Shown here one piece after another: positions 38,101 to 52,432 of a DNA stretch of 64,000 bases (position 1 is the stretch's first letter; every line of letters starts with the position of its first letter). The notes below the pieces were generated by a model, which made no database searches, was not told where the DNA came from, and saw only the letters and a program-made list of their open reading frames with translations. Where the stretch lies: NCBI GenBank assembly GCA_030770545.1, contig CM061096.1, forward strand, positions 7,421,501 through 7,485,500. Direction: 5' to 3'. Both the position numbers and the translations under genes were made by a program. Origin of the DNA: Macropodus opercularis. Lineage: Eukaryota > Chordata > Actinopteri > Anabantiformes > Osphronemidae.

Positions 38101-41100
38101 AGGTGCTGCTTCCATAAACCAGGACGGCTGGAAACCACTCAGAGCCGCTCTTTGCGTGTCTGTTCTTGTCACCAATCCCCGGTTTGAGTCAAATTAGTTG
38201 TGGTGTGGGAAATCCATGCATATGCGTTGGACTATAATCATCCATGCAGAGGAAAGCACGAGATCCCAGCTCAGAGTGGAACGGGCTGGATGGAAAACGA
38301 GCTGCTCATGTGTGGTCATCGGTGCCGGTGGAGATCCTGGAGGGATGGAGCTGCAGCCTCCTGCAGAAACTGAGCGATGCTGAGACTGGAGAGAGCGAAC
38401 GCACGTTTTAACAGTTTCTACTCTCTCTCACTCGCCATCTATGCGTGTCTCGTCCCCCTTTTCTCTCCCAACGAATCTCCTTTCTCCCCCCCCCCACACA
38501 CTCACACACATCTTTATCTCTCCACCTATCCTGCCGCTCCCTCTCTTTCTTCACTTCCTCTCATCTCATGCACTGGATTCATTCCACGTACAATTAAATA
38601 GGAAACAATTAAAACAAATAACCAGTAGCTAAACAACAATAAACATCTGTTCTACTTGTACGAGTGCCTCTATCTCTCCTTCAAACCTTTGCAAGTGTTT
38701 CAAAGCCGCAACAACCAGCCTCAGTAATTCACTGACGACTTTATACGGGCATTTGTCATCGCCAAGCTTGTCATTAAACACAATCATCACCGTGGGTGGG
38801 TGAAAAATATCGATTGGGAAAGACTAGGCCTGTTTCCACACCCAGCTTGTCACAACAAAAAGCGTCTCCCGTCTCTTATTTTAACTGAGGATGTTGAAGC
38901 TGAGGCTTGCAGCTACAGGAATTTGTCACCAAGCCTCGTCCCCCGTGCGCGCTGTCACATCATTCATGTTACAATCAGATTGTTTGTCCTCCCCACGGGC
39001 CAGCCAGTGATCCACAGCCCCGCTGCAAAGTATCGATGTACACCGTGAGCACCAATGAACCGGTGACTGTCACCTCAGTGGGGTGTGATTAATACAGACT
39101 TTCCCCAATAATGCCCAGTTCATCAGGAGCCAGTTAATGGACTGAAATTCAGGACATAACCACGCAGGTCCCCTGACTCCCTGCAACTCAATTTCTGCTA
39201 AATTAGACTTATAAATGATCTTTTACGCGCTGTGTCCATCCCTTTGTCTTTCCATTAGCGCTTGCTCCTCGCAGCTCTCGTCTACCTGACAGGAAGCCCT
39301 GCTCCGCGTCTCTTAGTTACTGTGTCTGACCCTTTCTAGCTGAGTTATTTTCTCTTGAATAAGCCAATTTGAAACCCTTTGATCAGGTGTTTTGCTCTAC
39401 ACCTCCTAATCCTCTGTGTGATCTTATTTGCTTGCGCTGATGTGAAATTGGTTAATTGATCCCAGTTCAGGGGGTTAATTGGCTCGACGGGCCTGGTGCT
39501 GAGGGACCTGACCCCCAAAAAGGTGCAAGGTCAGAGCTGGGAGGGCGTGGGTGGTTGGGGGGGGGGGTTGTTTGGTTTGTCACCAGAGAAGACGAGACCC
39601 CGACATTTGATGGTGACATCAAAGAGTTCGGCTGTAGGAACGACGGCTCTCTGCCACCCTTCAGGCTGCATGCGCACATACAGATTCACGGCTCATTATG
39701 ATGCAGGAGATGCTGGTGAAAGATGGGAATGAGCTCATCGACTTGGGAGGTTGCTTGATCTTTCTCTCCCTCTCTCTCTGTCTTTTTATTAGATTATTTC
39801 AGACGCTAAACGTGTCTCTGTATAATTTGAGTCAGCCTCTTCAGTTGCCCAGGGTATGGGGGAGCTCTCTGGGAGTGGGAACAGCAACCTATAAAGGGAG
39901 ATCCGCTCCCCGGCACACAATCTGAAGAAACAGCAACCGTAATAAAATGCGTTTTAAAACGGAGCACGTTCATTCATACACTTTCACTCCTGCACATAAT
40001 TATAGGGCCATAACTCAGCCTGTATCTCCTGGGAACAACCAGACAAGCGGCTGCTATTTTTTACTCACTTGATAAAAAAAATAAAAAAAACTAAAAGAAA
40101 GCATTGTGAATGCTAAGATACCCATCGCTTGACACCCAGGATCGACTTATCTTAATGTTGTTTCACAGATGACTCATATCAGCGTGACGAATAGGAACGC
40201 GCGTTTGTGTATTTCCTTTTTATTTCGCCCTCCTGCCAAACGCCAACAATGCTCAGTCATTGCATTGCTTGACACGTAATCCTATTTCACAGCATAATTC
40301 AGTTTGAATGAGGAGCTGCAGGCGTCAGACAGCCTGGTGACATGTCACAGACCCGGACTGCTGGGTTTATAGATGGGTGTTGGCTGCCCTCTACTGCCTG
40401 GCTTTAAGCTCTGCACCTGCTGGTTCAACTCTAGACTGAGGTTCATGTGGTGACTGGCAGACATTTGTGGCTGGTTGGTTTCTTCCAGCTGTGTTTTTAA
40501 CTGTGTTTGCAGCATCTCTTTTCAGGAACAGTGTTGGTTCAACAAACGCACTGTCAACAGTTTTGTTGGGGAATTTAGTTCCAGTGTCTGCCTCACGGTC
40601 CACAAGGGATCGCGACTGGCCTCCTGGGAAACCTCCCAACATTTGATGGCTCTCTCGTGGACGTTTTGAGTCCACAACTCTGCTGATTGCGTTTGAAGGG
40701 AGTGAAGGTAATTTTGCTCACAGCTCTCAGTCCTGCAAATAGCTTCACACCGTTTGAGGTGCAGGAAGGAAGAACACTGCAAACCCCCAAACGTGCAGGT
40801 TCAAACTTAACACGACAGCTTTGCACATGTAGCATCTTTTCTAGCTACGAAACCTTAAGCTCTGTTCAGACACACCTGTAGACTGTGGCCTTGACGTTAA
40901 GCGTGTTCGCATTCAAAACAACAGAGAACAGGAATAGACGGACTGATCCTTTAAGTTCCCCAAGACACCAAACACAAAAGGCATATTTCTTGTTGTAAAT
41001 CATCTTTATATTGACTGATTTCGCTGTGTCATTTCATGTGGGATACAGATGTGTTTGTTTTACTGCATGCATCCAGATGTGATGTTGAGTCAGCGGTAGC

Positions 41101-44100
41101 TCTGACCACTGGGGGCCACTAGGGGGTGGTGTAATCCAAGGAACACCCTTGACTAAAAGTTTGGCTTTGACTCCAGCGATCCCTCCAACGTGGTGGACGG
41201 ATGTGTGACAAAGGGTCATATTCATGTTTGCTGTGATAGGCTTCTTCAAAACAAACTAATCTATTAGCTGGTGTTTCTAGTTTAGAACCTACAACTGAAG
41301 CTTCCCAATAATTTCCTGCTTTATTTAGTTTAGTTTCCAGAGATGTCAATAGGCCCTTGAATCTAATGTTTTGTCCTGATAAGAGGACAGGCCATGAGAA
41401 GGGACACGTCAGGAAGGAAGCTAGAGTGATGACAGATGCTGGCTCTAGAATCACACGGGATGGAGGGATGAGCTGGGTTTTAAATGTGGATTTTCGGATG
41501 AAAAGAGGTCTGGATGGATGGCAGAGAATCAAATCTCCAGCTCTGGGGAGGTCTACACACTGTGGATCTGCTAATCTCGCACAGATCTTCTTTTCTTTAT
41601 GTTTCATTTCCTCCTTTTGCTTAAAGAAAACGTAGGCAGCACACAGACCTGCATGTACAGGACTAATTTCTTATCAACCGCTTCATCCCACGGCTTCTGC
41701 GTTTCTGATCCCAGTGTATATTTTTACTGTCTTGTTTCCACTAAAAACATTTTCATAGGCTAAATATTCTCTGTCCAGCTTCGCCCTCAGATCTGATGCA
41801 AACTTTAATTGCACCATGGAGAGTTTTGCTAAATTACAGGAGGGAAGTGATACACATTTGGGACTTGTCGACTTTATAATTTGCTCTCCTTTTTTTTCCC
41901 CCATATTGTGGGAGTGGATTACTTCCAGACCTCGGCAAAGACAACCTGACACAGAGGCTGGTTCCATCTGAAATGTTCCTCCAAATCTTTTCAGTCACGC
42001 TTGTGTTTGGGCCGTGGGAGAGGATTGTCGGTCCAACGCTTTGGTCCACAGTGAGACATCCCAACAACTCACACATCATGTAGTATAAAAAATTAGTATA
42101 GCAGTATAATGTCTATTATGTTTTACACGTTGGTCTTTGGGCTGAGAAAATTCCCCAAACCTTTTAGACTTTTTCAAAACCAAATCAGAAAATGTCAGTG
42201 TTGCTGCACAAGGTTTACGCCAAACCAGACTTCGCGGTGTCACTTCCGCTTAAGTGTTTCAAATAAAACAGGGCAGCTGCTCTTCATCTGAACTATTTGA
42301 ACAGTTTCAGCCGGAGGAAGTCGCTTTGCGCTCATGTGCTTCTGATCAGTCGCGAGTCGTGTGCTGACCCATCTGCGGCTCGTGTTCGGGTCCGAGCGTG
42401 TCTAAAGGTATTACTGACTCGGTGCTGTTTGTTTGGGTTTTGTCAACATGGAGAGGTGAGAGTGACTCGGTGTGTACACCAGTGGATTTCAGACCTGGCA
42501 GCCTCCCTCTGACTTCACTGCTTAACGCCGCTCTAATACTAAAAATAAACATTAGAGAGACAGCTTGGGTTTTCCCACTGAGCGGCACGATGAGGATCAC
42601 TCAGTCTCCATCTAATATCTAACAACTGACACAGTTTAAACCAATCTGGCTTGTTATACAACCTTTGACCCCAAACTATTCAGTCAGCACATTTTCTAAC
42701 TGGATCTGTGCGCCACAGGGGAACACCTCAGGGCCTCAGACCTGAGTGCATTTGTACTTTTGTCAGAAGCTTTTCCATAGGAAATCTATTAACAGTGGGG
42801 TTTACTTAATCAGCGTGAGCGATGACCGTCAGCGCTGGTTAAGCGAATGAGAAAACTAGAAGCCGTGTCACAAGGTCGTGTTCCCTAATGAAGGCGCCTT
42901 CTGGTGGTTTTGGCCGGCTCAGCACATCAATCACCTGGGAAGTGAGATTAAAGGAGAATATGTGGCATGTTTAGAGTTATGCTCCATTAACTCGTAACTC
43001 GGGTTCACATTTCACGATGCTTTCGCTGGACGCAGTACAGAAAGCGACAAAACAAACTTTGATGTAATACCATGGAAGCAAATTTACTGTGATGAAAAAG
43101 CTTGTTGAGTGGAAGCTATTTTTATCCTATCACTCATAATGGAGATCTTCCTTTTCACTTTTAGAGGCTCTTCAGTCACCAGATCCTGTTAAAGCCCAGA
43201 GAACAGGTGAGGCTTTGTTGTTCTACTCTTTTGTTCCCTTTGCCGATAGGCTCACCCTACTCTATACCACAAGACATAGAAGACAGCAGGTTGACCAACT
43301 GTCCAACTTCAATGCCCCTGCATCACCGTCCATTGTGAAGCGGTGCCATAGAGGGAAAAGAGCAGGTTCCCCTCAGGCATAGGAAGGACAGGGACCCTTT
43401 CAGAGAGGTTGGGCTGTGGCTGTGTAGCCCCACCCTGCTTCAAGGCAGCACATATGGACACCTCAAAAACGATTCCTGGGAGCGTTGCGGGTCCCAGACT
43501 CGGGCAGTGTAACCTGAGAGTGGCTGTAGCAGCCTGTCAGACCACTGATGGAGTCTCCCCATTGGTCCAAACAGGAAGTGAATGTGACCCATCGAAGCCC
43601 TGGGGTCAAATATGTCTCTTAGAACAGTGACAATTGGATTAGTGTCTCATGTGCGCCAGACGGCCTTGGGATCCAATAAACACAGACACATTCACACATG
43701 TAGAACTAACCTGGGAGCACTTAAACTTGCTCTTATAAATCTACAGGCAGATGCATCTTGTTCTAGCTGCCTGGCTCTGAGGCACGTCAGCCCTGCAACA
43801 GCAGTGCAGCCCGTCAAGCACATGATGTCACCGTTTCATTTTTGTTCTGTGATTCGTTCTTAATTGAGAACGTACCCCTCTGTTTTCGGTAGATGAGTCA
43901 CCCGGTCCGCCACGCTGCCCTTTTTATATTTAGCCCCACATTTATTTTTCAGTTTTTGTGTGAACAGTCCAGCGCAGACGCACACCTCTACCTTAGGGAC
44001 GCACACGGAAACTGTGGTTTATCGCTCTGCTCCCTGCTGCCCCATTTTCAATTCTATCCTCTCCTCTGTCCGTCTCCGCCTGTTCCCGCTGTCCTTTCTC

Positions 44101-47100
44101 TCTTTGTGAGTGGATGAGGGCACGGCACCATCTCTTCTGCAGACTTAAAAACAGACCGTGGGACAGATTTAATGCCGCTGGAGCCAGTTTGCTTGTCTGG
44201 GCCGAGCATTTTGTCTGCAAGTGCATTTGTATGCACGAGTGCATGTCTAATGCACATTTGTATGTAACGTACATGTATGCGCGTGTGGTCATATAAGTGC
44301 AGGGAAGCATGTGGCTGGCTCAGTGGAGCAGTGGTGCATACACTACCGTCAGTCAGAGGCTTGCTTTAATGGCCGTCATAATTAAAAAAGCTTTTAGGGA
44401 AGGGCGTGGCGCTGAAGGAGGCTTGGTGGGGGGGGGGCGGCTTGGAGCAGCAGAGGGAAGCAGGACAACTGTCTGCAAAGGAAGTGAATATTTTTGATTG
44501 ATTGGACAAACGTGTTAGCAGCTGTTTATTTGCATTCAGCGTGGAACAACACTGATACTAATTCGGAGGCGTGTCGTGTATACGCGCATGTGTTTGTGTT
44601 GCTTTCCATCTGATGCAGGAAACATCTGCGTCTTTCCGTAACGTTCGCAGGCTACTGTACAGCGGCTTCTAGGGGCTGAGCGGGTTTTTATGCTGCGATG
44701 GCTACTGTACCTGCTGTAGTGAAGAAAAGCTCCTTCATGGTCGTATCCATTTGTCTTTTCAGACGGTCTTTAAAAAACCAGCAAGCGCATGATGTTTGGC
44801 CAGTTTTGTAAATGTTGTCCCCTCTTTTTTTCCACTCTGATCCTTTAAGCATGTTCTGAACAGACTATTGTGTTCACAGCTCACTTTCCTGACTTTACAG
44901 GCATTGTTATCGTTCTAATCTACACTATACCAAGGTCATGTCGTTACCCTCCTGCTGAAAGACTGCGGTGCCATTAGACTGCGTGTTTATATGCCCAGAA
45001 ACCAGTTTGTTTTACTGGCAACACTGTAAACTTAGATGGAAACAATTACATGTCTCGGACGTGCCCCCAGCGCTAATGATGTAAGATTAATTTAAATGCA
45101 CTGTGGCACATAAATATTCATAAGCACAGAAGAGATGCTGATTTAAATGATAATACAAATGGGATTAAAGTTGTTTTTTTTTATTTAATGTTTGAGTCAT
45201 GACAGAGGAAATAGCATGTTCAGCTGCTCCAGTGCTGTTGTATTACATTACCGTGGCTCCAGCCAGGTAATGCAGGTTTTTAACAATTCTTCAAATCCAA
45301 ACCAGACATGCGAGTGATATCGTCTTGCACGGCTGGACCGCGCAGGCTGTACTGTATGCAGGCCACAGCGTGGGTGTCGATACGTGGGAGTGTGGGATCG
45401 TGTCAGAATGAGTTTTGGTTTGGAAGTGTGGTTGTGATTATCAGGGTCCCTAAACACCCCCAGGTTGTGAAAACATTTGAAAACACTTTTCATTTCCTTA
45501 GCTTGAACCAGAGAGCATCCTGAGTCTCACACACATACACACTCTCTCTCTCTCTCTCCTCTGGTGATGCCTCTCCCTCCCAGCAGTCCAGTGGAGCAGA
45601 CCTGTGCTGCTGTGTCTGCTGGGGTCGTACAGAGGAGGTCAAAGAGTCAAACAGCTCTGAGCCTGGTGTGTGCAACTGCTGTGGGCCACAGTGCATCTCC
45701 AGTGAACCTATTGAATGTCGCACACGGGGGAGAACATCCCTCTGTTTACCGCTGCACCCGGGGTAAGAGCAGTGAGTGAGGAGAGAAGCTGGGAGGTTTG
45801 GGGTCAGACACAGGTTGAAGTTAAAGAAAGGTTGAGGTCAAAGATCTGTGTGTGCAACTCCCCTCGCTTTGTTTTTGCTCATGGCAAATTTAAATTGCAT
45901 TGCATCTGACCATCCATTATGCAAATCAGCGAATTGTGGCTGTGAAAATGGTTTACAGCTCTAAAGCAGGTTAAAAGAATAATAGTTTAGGCTGTTTTCA
46001 CCCTCACATTAGTATTAGTGCATTTATTATTTTCATGTTTTTAATTAAAACTCAGACTTCATGAGAAATACCTTTTAATGTGTTTACTTACTGTAATTAC
46101 GTTCACTATTACATTTGCTTGTTGTGCATAATTCCACTCCTTGCTCTGCTGCTCTGCAGAGTGTCCCCCGTGTTCTCACACCGCCGTGTTATCTGCGGCT
46201 GGGATGACCCTAATTTGCTGTGGGGATCATAAAACTTTAATTTGAGCTGATGTTACACAGTGTTTGACATGACGCTGGGGGAGCACGGAGGAACTGGACT
46301 GTGCCTCTCCTCCAGAAATGACTGGCATAACAAGCATAACACATACAGTACAGTATCCTATTTGATTAGTAATGACCTTTGAGCGCCACCCACTGGTCTG
46401 GAGGTCAGACGTCTTTACGTGTGAGGCCCCTGCATTAGCTGCCGCGATGACTCACCCCCTTCGTCGCTCCTTAACTTAACTCTTGTTTTATTAAACCTGC
46501 AGAACGCACTTTGCCGCATCAGTGGACTCTCTCTGGGTCCAGAAACCATCCATGCTTCATTCTTTTTGCGCTTTTTATTCCAGGAAGCCTCCAAATGTTG
46601 TTTAATGGTCTGCTTTCAGTCACAGCAGAGCAATATTTTCTGTTTTTTTGCCGCCCTTGCTAAACTACTGTCGAGGAGTTGAAGCGGCACAGCAGCAGTG
46701 GAGAGAAAGTGGAGTGAAGCCTTTGGAGGATTTGTCTTGCTGCTCTCTCCTGGTTCTCTCAGGCTTCATTTATGGAGAGTGTATAATGAGTTTGTCCATT
46801 CAATTTGTGCAGCCACATTATGAGACGCGGCTACTGTTAACAGCGCCGTAGATTTTAATGTGACGGGAAATGGTGTTAATTTGGATGCAAAGCAGCTTGA
46901 ATGAATACAGCCGGCACTGGGCCGTCTCTGATGGCAGGCTCTTCGCCAGTGATTGCGTCCGTTACGTTGTGCAGAGCTGTGTTAACCAGAGAAAAGATTT
47001 AGTGCTAACAATAAACAGCTAGTGAACGGGGTCTTCAAAACCAGAGGAAGAGAGAGGTTGATGTACAGTAAACCAAATATGAGAGGTTACTGATGCTGAA

Positions 47101-47608
47101 CACTGGGTGAGTACTTCATCAGAGGAGGAGGGATGAACTAAGGGGAGGTCTAAAGATCAGAGGAGGGACCGGAAGTAGTAGGAGTCCAGATGGCCTTGGT
47201 ACTGTAGGATGATGTTGTAAACAGATGTCCAGAGTGGTACAGTATACAGAGAGTTCTCAGAACGCCACAGAAAATAAACGGCATCATTGTGGAGAACACA
47301 AGCTGACGGTGTGCAAATCACAATCCAGTACAGAATCCAAAACAAAGTTATAACTTATGTGCACAAAACTTTAAATGAATAATCCACAATTCACTAAACA
47401 GGAGTCAGAGCTTAGAAAGAGTTGCAGAGGAGACAGAGACGTCCAAACATCCACAGAATGGATCAACTCAATAACAAGGTGTTAAACAAGAAAGGAAAGA
47501 GAGTTCGGTCACCAAAGAACGACTGAGGACCTGTAATTATAGCTGGTTTGCAATTTGCATTTTGAGTCTGATTCCTTCATGTTGCGTCTGCTGTCGTGCA
47601 CCGTATAG
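38101..47608. other. upstream DNA, no supported gene
   Basis: Unique-looking non-coding sequence. It has a C-run with CACACTCACACACA at 38487-38510, a G10 run near 39558-39567, a G-run near 44431-44439 and a (CT)n tract at 45543-45559. The minus-strand frame at 41119-41607 (162 residues) has no recognisable domain. An AT-rich block with homeodomain cores lies at 45070-45180. Confidence 0.55.
45070..45180. promoter_or_regulatory. AT-rich block, candidate conserved non-coding element
   Basis: It contains GATTAATTTAAATGCACTG, ATAAATATTCATAAGC and GATTTAAATGATAATACAAATGG in close succession, without simple repeats. It is judged only by composition and motif density. Confidence 0.2.
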
Positions 47609-47920
47609 GGTGTGGGTCTGTTTACCGTGGTCAGCATGGAGCTCACCTTGGAGCTGGGTGGCCATTGTTAATTTCCGGCTGCTGACTGAGACACGCTGCT
47701 GCAGACGGAGTAGCAGTATTATGACTCAAACAGCCGCTTGACAGACGCGCGGCCCTGAACGGTGCTCAGCCTCTCATTATGAAATTAGCGGAGAGCAACG
47801 TGCCCCGCACGTTTGTTCAGTGAACGCATCAAAAGATGTTTCTGATTTGCTCCCAGCGTCCTCCTCTCTTCTGCTTTTCCTCTTTTCTGTTCACTTTTTC
47901 TCACAGGAAGTTATTCACTG
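47609..47920 (+). repeat. low-copy direct duplication, copy A
   Basis: 47609-47903 matches 52120-52414 with only four substitutions in 295 bp (98.6%). Similarity continues weakly, with a 1-bp indel, to about 47920. The unit starts GGTGTGGGTCTGTTTACC. It has no terminal inverted repeats, poly-A tail or convincing target-site duplication, so it does not look like a standard SINE or MITE. It carries no credible gene; short frames inside both copies simply repeat each other. Confidence 0.95.
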
Positions 47921-50900
47921 CCTGTACAGTATAGAGCTAATAATCCTAAGTATTACTCTGCTACTGGCAAAACATTTGTGTTGTTTGTTCGGTGTCCAGT
48001 TACCTGCTGCTGGAATTGCCCCTTTTCCCATTTGGGAATCATGGAGCTTTACTTGCGCTGGACGTGGCCTTGGTGGTGGAGGTTAGCTGTTGGGCTTGGA
48101 GCCTGTGCCTTGGTCGAGGTGGAGCTTGTTGTCTAATGTCACAATTGCATACCAGTAATTTATACATATCAAATATTATTGGCTCATTGAACGTCCATGT
48201 AGTGGGAAGAAACAAATTCACGGCTGCTGCTGGCTTTCAAATACTAGTTTCTCTGCAGTGATTCAGTTTTTACTGAGCTTTGGGGGCTTGTGTTACACTA
48301 AGCAGGATTAGCCTCTTTGACAGGTAATTCCTAAAATAACAGCCCACAATATCTTTTGTGATCATTTCCTAATAAATAGCAATTATCAAATGACTATTTC
48401 CACATGCGTGTAAGTGTGTAGTGGTGGCTGCCGGGCAAAGAGGAAGCAGGACATGCTGCAGTACAACATTCAGTAGTTAAAGCTGACTCACAATAGAAAC
48501 ATTAATCTCGCTGAAAAACGTCATTCAACTATTTGTTTTAAAGCTACAGCTTAGCTTTTATTGGTGGTGTGTTCTTGTGTGACAGTTTCTATATGAATTG
48601 AAGCTGCTTGACAGCAGATTCAGGTTGAGAGGCTGCTTTTTGTCACCGGTTTGGCCTGCGCTCGTGTTCAGGAAGTGACTCGCCAGGGGTGCCACATCTG
48701 AGCAATTAAACTATTTGGGTTACAGGGGAGCTATTTATTTGTGCGGTCTGACGTGTTTCTGTTGACGGGGGGGTGGGGGGGGGCGTGCAGTGTGGAAAAG
48801 TGATAGCCCTGAAGTGTATTTATTTATTCTGCAGGCAGGGCAGCCAAACAGAACAAGTCTGGTGAGAGGAGCTGGAAATTAGAAAGTCAGAGAGGACAAG
48901 ACGGTTGACCGAGTTTTTCAAAGAGTTGGGCCTTTAAGTCCTGTCCCAGCATGTCGTGCACTGAGTCCTGTGGAGTGAAGGATGATGCAGAGGACACGTC
49001 CTCCATCTGCCTGTGCAGCTTCCCAGGCCACAACACGACGCTGGCAACTGACCAGCGGTGAGATGACTAAGTTCTAACTTCTGACTCATACCAGAGTCTC
49101 TTGTGCCACATATGCTAACGGACCTGAATTATCAACAGAAGTTTAAAGAGGTGTGTCCCAAATCTGATAAAATACCAGCAATTTAAAGTTTTTAAGGAAT
49201 AATGCTCTCTTCAACTTTGTTTATTGAGCGTAAAATTGCAACAGTTCTCTCTTCTGGCCAAGTTGAAGTTTCACTGGTTACAGGAAATCGAGAATGAAAA
49301 CAGTGGAACAGCAGCGAGTCAGTGCTCGGTCCAAAGAAAGCTCCGGTCTCCCCCAGCGCCGGACGCTTTAATCTGGAGCACACTGTGGGAAAAACGTCAG
49401 CCGTTTACTGACATAACATTTTCTGTGAAGGCTTAAACTGTTTTCCACTTGTAGCTGCAGAAGTGAGAAGTAGTGTTTCCATTTTTAAATACTGTATCAT
49501 GTTGCTAATTTCACTGTCAGCACAGCATCTCCAGCCTTTGTGTGCGGGTTTACGTACGATAGACTCGCCCGTGCTCTCCACCACACTGTACCGCGACCAC
49601 AATAATCAAATGCAGGGACGCATATCGTTCCCTGTCATCGTTGTCGTTATTATTATTTTTCATTCCCACTTTGGTTCTCCGCTCCGCTCTCAGAGTGCTA
49701 ACGTTGACCATGTGTGTCTCTGGCAGCTATTCTAAACTCCAAACCTTTGCCCTTGAACTGTGCTCTGACTCTTCCTGGATCAACGCCACTGATTCGTCTC
49801 TTGCCACAGAGGATATTCAACCAGCAAAGAGCGAGTATGTAATATACAGAGTGACATACCGCGCCTCTCGTGGTGAAGAAAGCTCCTCGGTCCAGCTTCT
49901 CAGCTTTCCACGGCGTGTCAGACATAAAAAGTGGTTTGAAGGATAATGTCAAGCGTGGCGGCTACATCCTGCAGAGATGGCTTCGTGATGGCTCTCAGCC
50001 CTGGACTAAAGCTGGATTAACAGCTGAGCAGCATAACGCGACAGGAAATGCTCCACTCTTCCACCGTCCATGTCATACGAGCGATTGTTTGGCCACTGAT
50101 GGAGGAGCGGTCCAGACCTTTTTGGAGCCGTGGAGCAGTTCCGTCTCCATATCGGTGTTTATTTTACTGTGCTCTTGCTGCACCTCTGGGTCCATGTAAT
50201 GTATCTAAACACAGGCCTCTGCTGCTGCTGACTGAACCAGCTACACCATGAAATAAGTCCCTACGTCACTGGTCGTCTACTAGATCAAGGTTGCTGTCGT
50301 GACACTGTGTCACCCTAAGACTTATTATGTGTTTATTAGACTGATGATGACTCATAACCATGACTGATTAGTGCTCATAACAAAAATTAGCTGCGGTCTC
50401 ACTTTAGTGTTGCTGATTGTGCTGAGGGTACAGGGCTGCTGTAGCGCCTCAGGCCTCTATCTAATATAAATCCACTACTTTGGCATTAGACGCTTTATGT
50501 CACATGGACCCTGTGTTGTTTGTTTTCTCAGTCAGCTGTGATTTGTTGATGATTTCAACTATACGCACTACAAGTGTGTGATTGAGTTGTTGTTTTGGTT
50601 GAGAGGAAACAAATTGAGTCTCAATGTTCATATGCTGACATGTCTCTTACTGATAAACTGTAGGTGAACGCCTGAACCGTGACCTAATGCTATACCATGA
50701 AAAAGTGACATTCAATCCTATATACAACGGTATTTTCGAATCACCTGCACTTACAGTATCCTATGAGGCTGGATGATGAGGCCCTTGACTCGTACAACTC
50801 GCTTAAATTGGATTTGTCAGCAGTGGCGTTGATTTAGGTGAAATTCAACTTTTCACCTCGTGCGGCTGTTGTCAGCAGCTCAGGTAGGATGGAAAGAACT

Positions 50901-52119
50901 AAGAGGGCTTCGCTTGTATATGAGGAGAGGCTCACAGACTTAACGTAGCTGCAGTTCAATGATTTGGGAAATGATTGATCATGTGTGAAATTCAAACACG
51001 TCTGAAGGTAAAGCTTATTCACAGATTAGAGGCTAACTCCTACTTTCTCTTTTCGTCCTGTGGGCGTGAGCAAAACCTTTTTCATCAAGGTGATTCATCA
51101 CTGGTGGAACTTCCTTTACCTTCTTATCTGATGTTTTCTGGGTCGGGGCCTCTGCCCCACTCTGCCAGCCTCAGTGATGGATGAGCGCAGGAGTGCGACA
51201 GCTCGTGATCCACAGCAACAGAACCTCTGAGAAACGGACCCGCTGCTCCTCCAGCATCGGGAATTTTGGCCTCTCCAAAAAAATGTGTGAAGCGCCGTTC
51301 TGCCTGTGAATGTGACATCTGTTGTTGTCGTTTATTTTCACACCCATTCGAACGAACCTATTTGTTTTTCCATCATTTGACATAGGTGAACGTGGCCTTG
51401 ACTTCGGCAGCAAAGACGGAGGGGGTTGAGGGGCCGGCTGAGCATGGGTGGCCTCAAAAGGGGCGATAGCAGTTAGATTAACAATTTGTGCACATTTGTT
51501 TATGAACGCCAGGGAAAAAAGCCGTCGCTTTTGGCTCTATGGCGGCGCAGACGCCCTAATTTGTCTGCTTAATGCTGCTAATCCTGCTCATGGAGATCGT
51601 CCACGGTCTGACTGCTGTAATGCCTTCCAGGCTGCTGTCAGAGGGAGGAGAAAGTGATTTGTATTAATCTGTTTTTACGGGCTTGTAAGGTTCTGTGAGG
51701 GGATATCAAACTGCTCAACGACCAGGAGAGCGTTGGAGCGGCTACTGGTTTCCTCCATCTTCCGTGCACACATGCCCACTTGGCCCATGGCAAGATATCA
51801 TTTCGCAAACGATTATACAAATCTGCGTGAATGTGCACGTATCCACTTGCGGAAGTTATCACAGCGATGGTAGTTTTTCGTTCTATTTTTTAAACTTATT
51901 TTATTTATTTATTTATTATCCTATTTTCAGTTCACTCCTTTGTTGAAAAGAAAGCAGCAGTTTCCATTACTGTCTGTTTCTGGTTAAGTGAAGGCAGCCG
52001 TCCAAGACTCAACAGAGCAGAAGAAAGACGGAAGGAAAGAAAACAAAAGCGACTCGGGTGGCAGCGCAGCATCGTTTGTCTCTGTTAAACATGTAGTCTG
52101 AGCCCTGCTTGGCACAGAC
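47921..52119. other. spacer between the two duplicated copies, no supported gene
   Basis: About 4.2 kb of unique-looking sequence. It includes a G-rich stretch at 48767-48784 and a (TTTA)n stretch near 51896-51918. I see no recognisable exon or element. Confidence 0.5.
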
Positions 52120-52432
52120 GGTGTGGGTCTGTTTACCGTGGTCAGCATGGAGCTCACCTTGGAGCTGGGTGGCGATTGTTAATTTCCGGCTGCTGACTGA
52201 GACACGCTGCTGCAAACGGAGTAGCAGTATTATGACTCAGACAGCCGCTTGATAGACGCGCGGCCCTGAACGGTGCTCAGCCTCTCATTATGAAATTAGC
52301 GGAGAGCAACGTGCCCCGCACGTTTGTTCAGTGAACGCATCAAAAGATGTTTCTGATTTGCTCCCAGCGTCCTCCTCTCTTCTGCTTTTCCTCTTTTCTG
52401 TTCACTTTTTCTCAGAGGGAAGTGATTTACTG
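52120..52432 (+). repeat. low-copy direct duplication, copy B
   Basis: Same orientation as copy A, 4511 bp away. The differences from A are C to G, G to A, A to G and C to T in the first 295 bp, then a diverged tail from 52415. The flanks on both sides are unrelated to those of copy A. Confidence 0.95.

Noticed and set aside
41119..41607. 162-codon minus-strand frame, with two more frames up to 42079
   Set aside because: No recognisable domain, no good splice sites between the frames, and no transposon motif. A frame of this length can occur by chance in 64 kb.
48951..49061. 36-codon frame just before a GTGAG
   Set aside because: It is short, has an in-frame stop that spans the donor-like site, and has no recognisable similarity.
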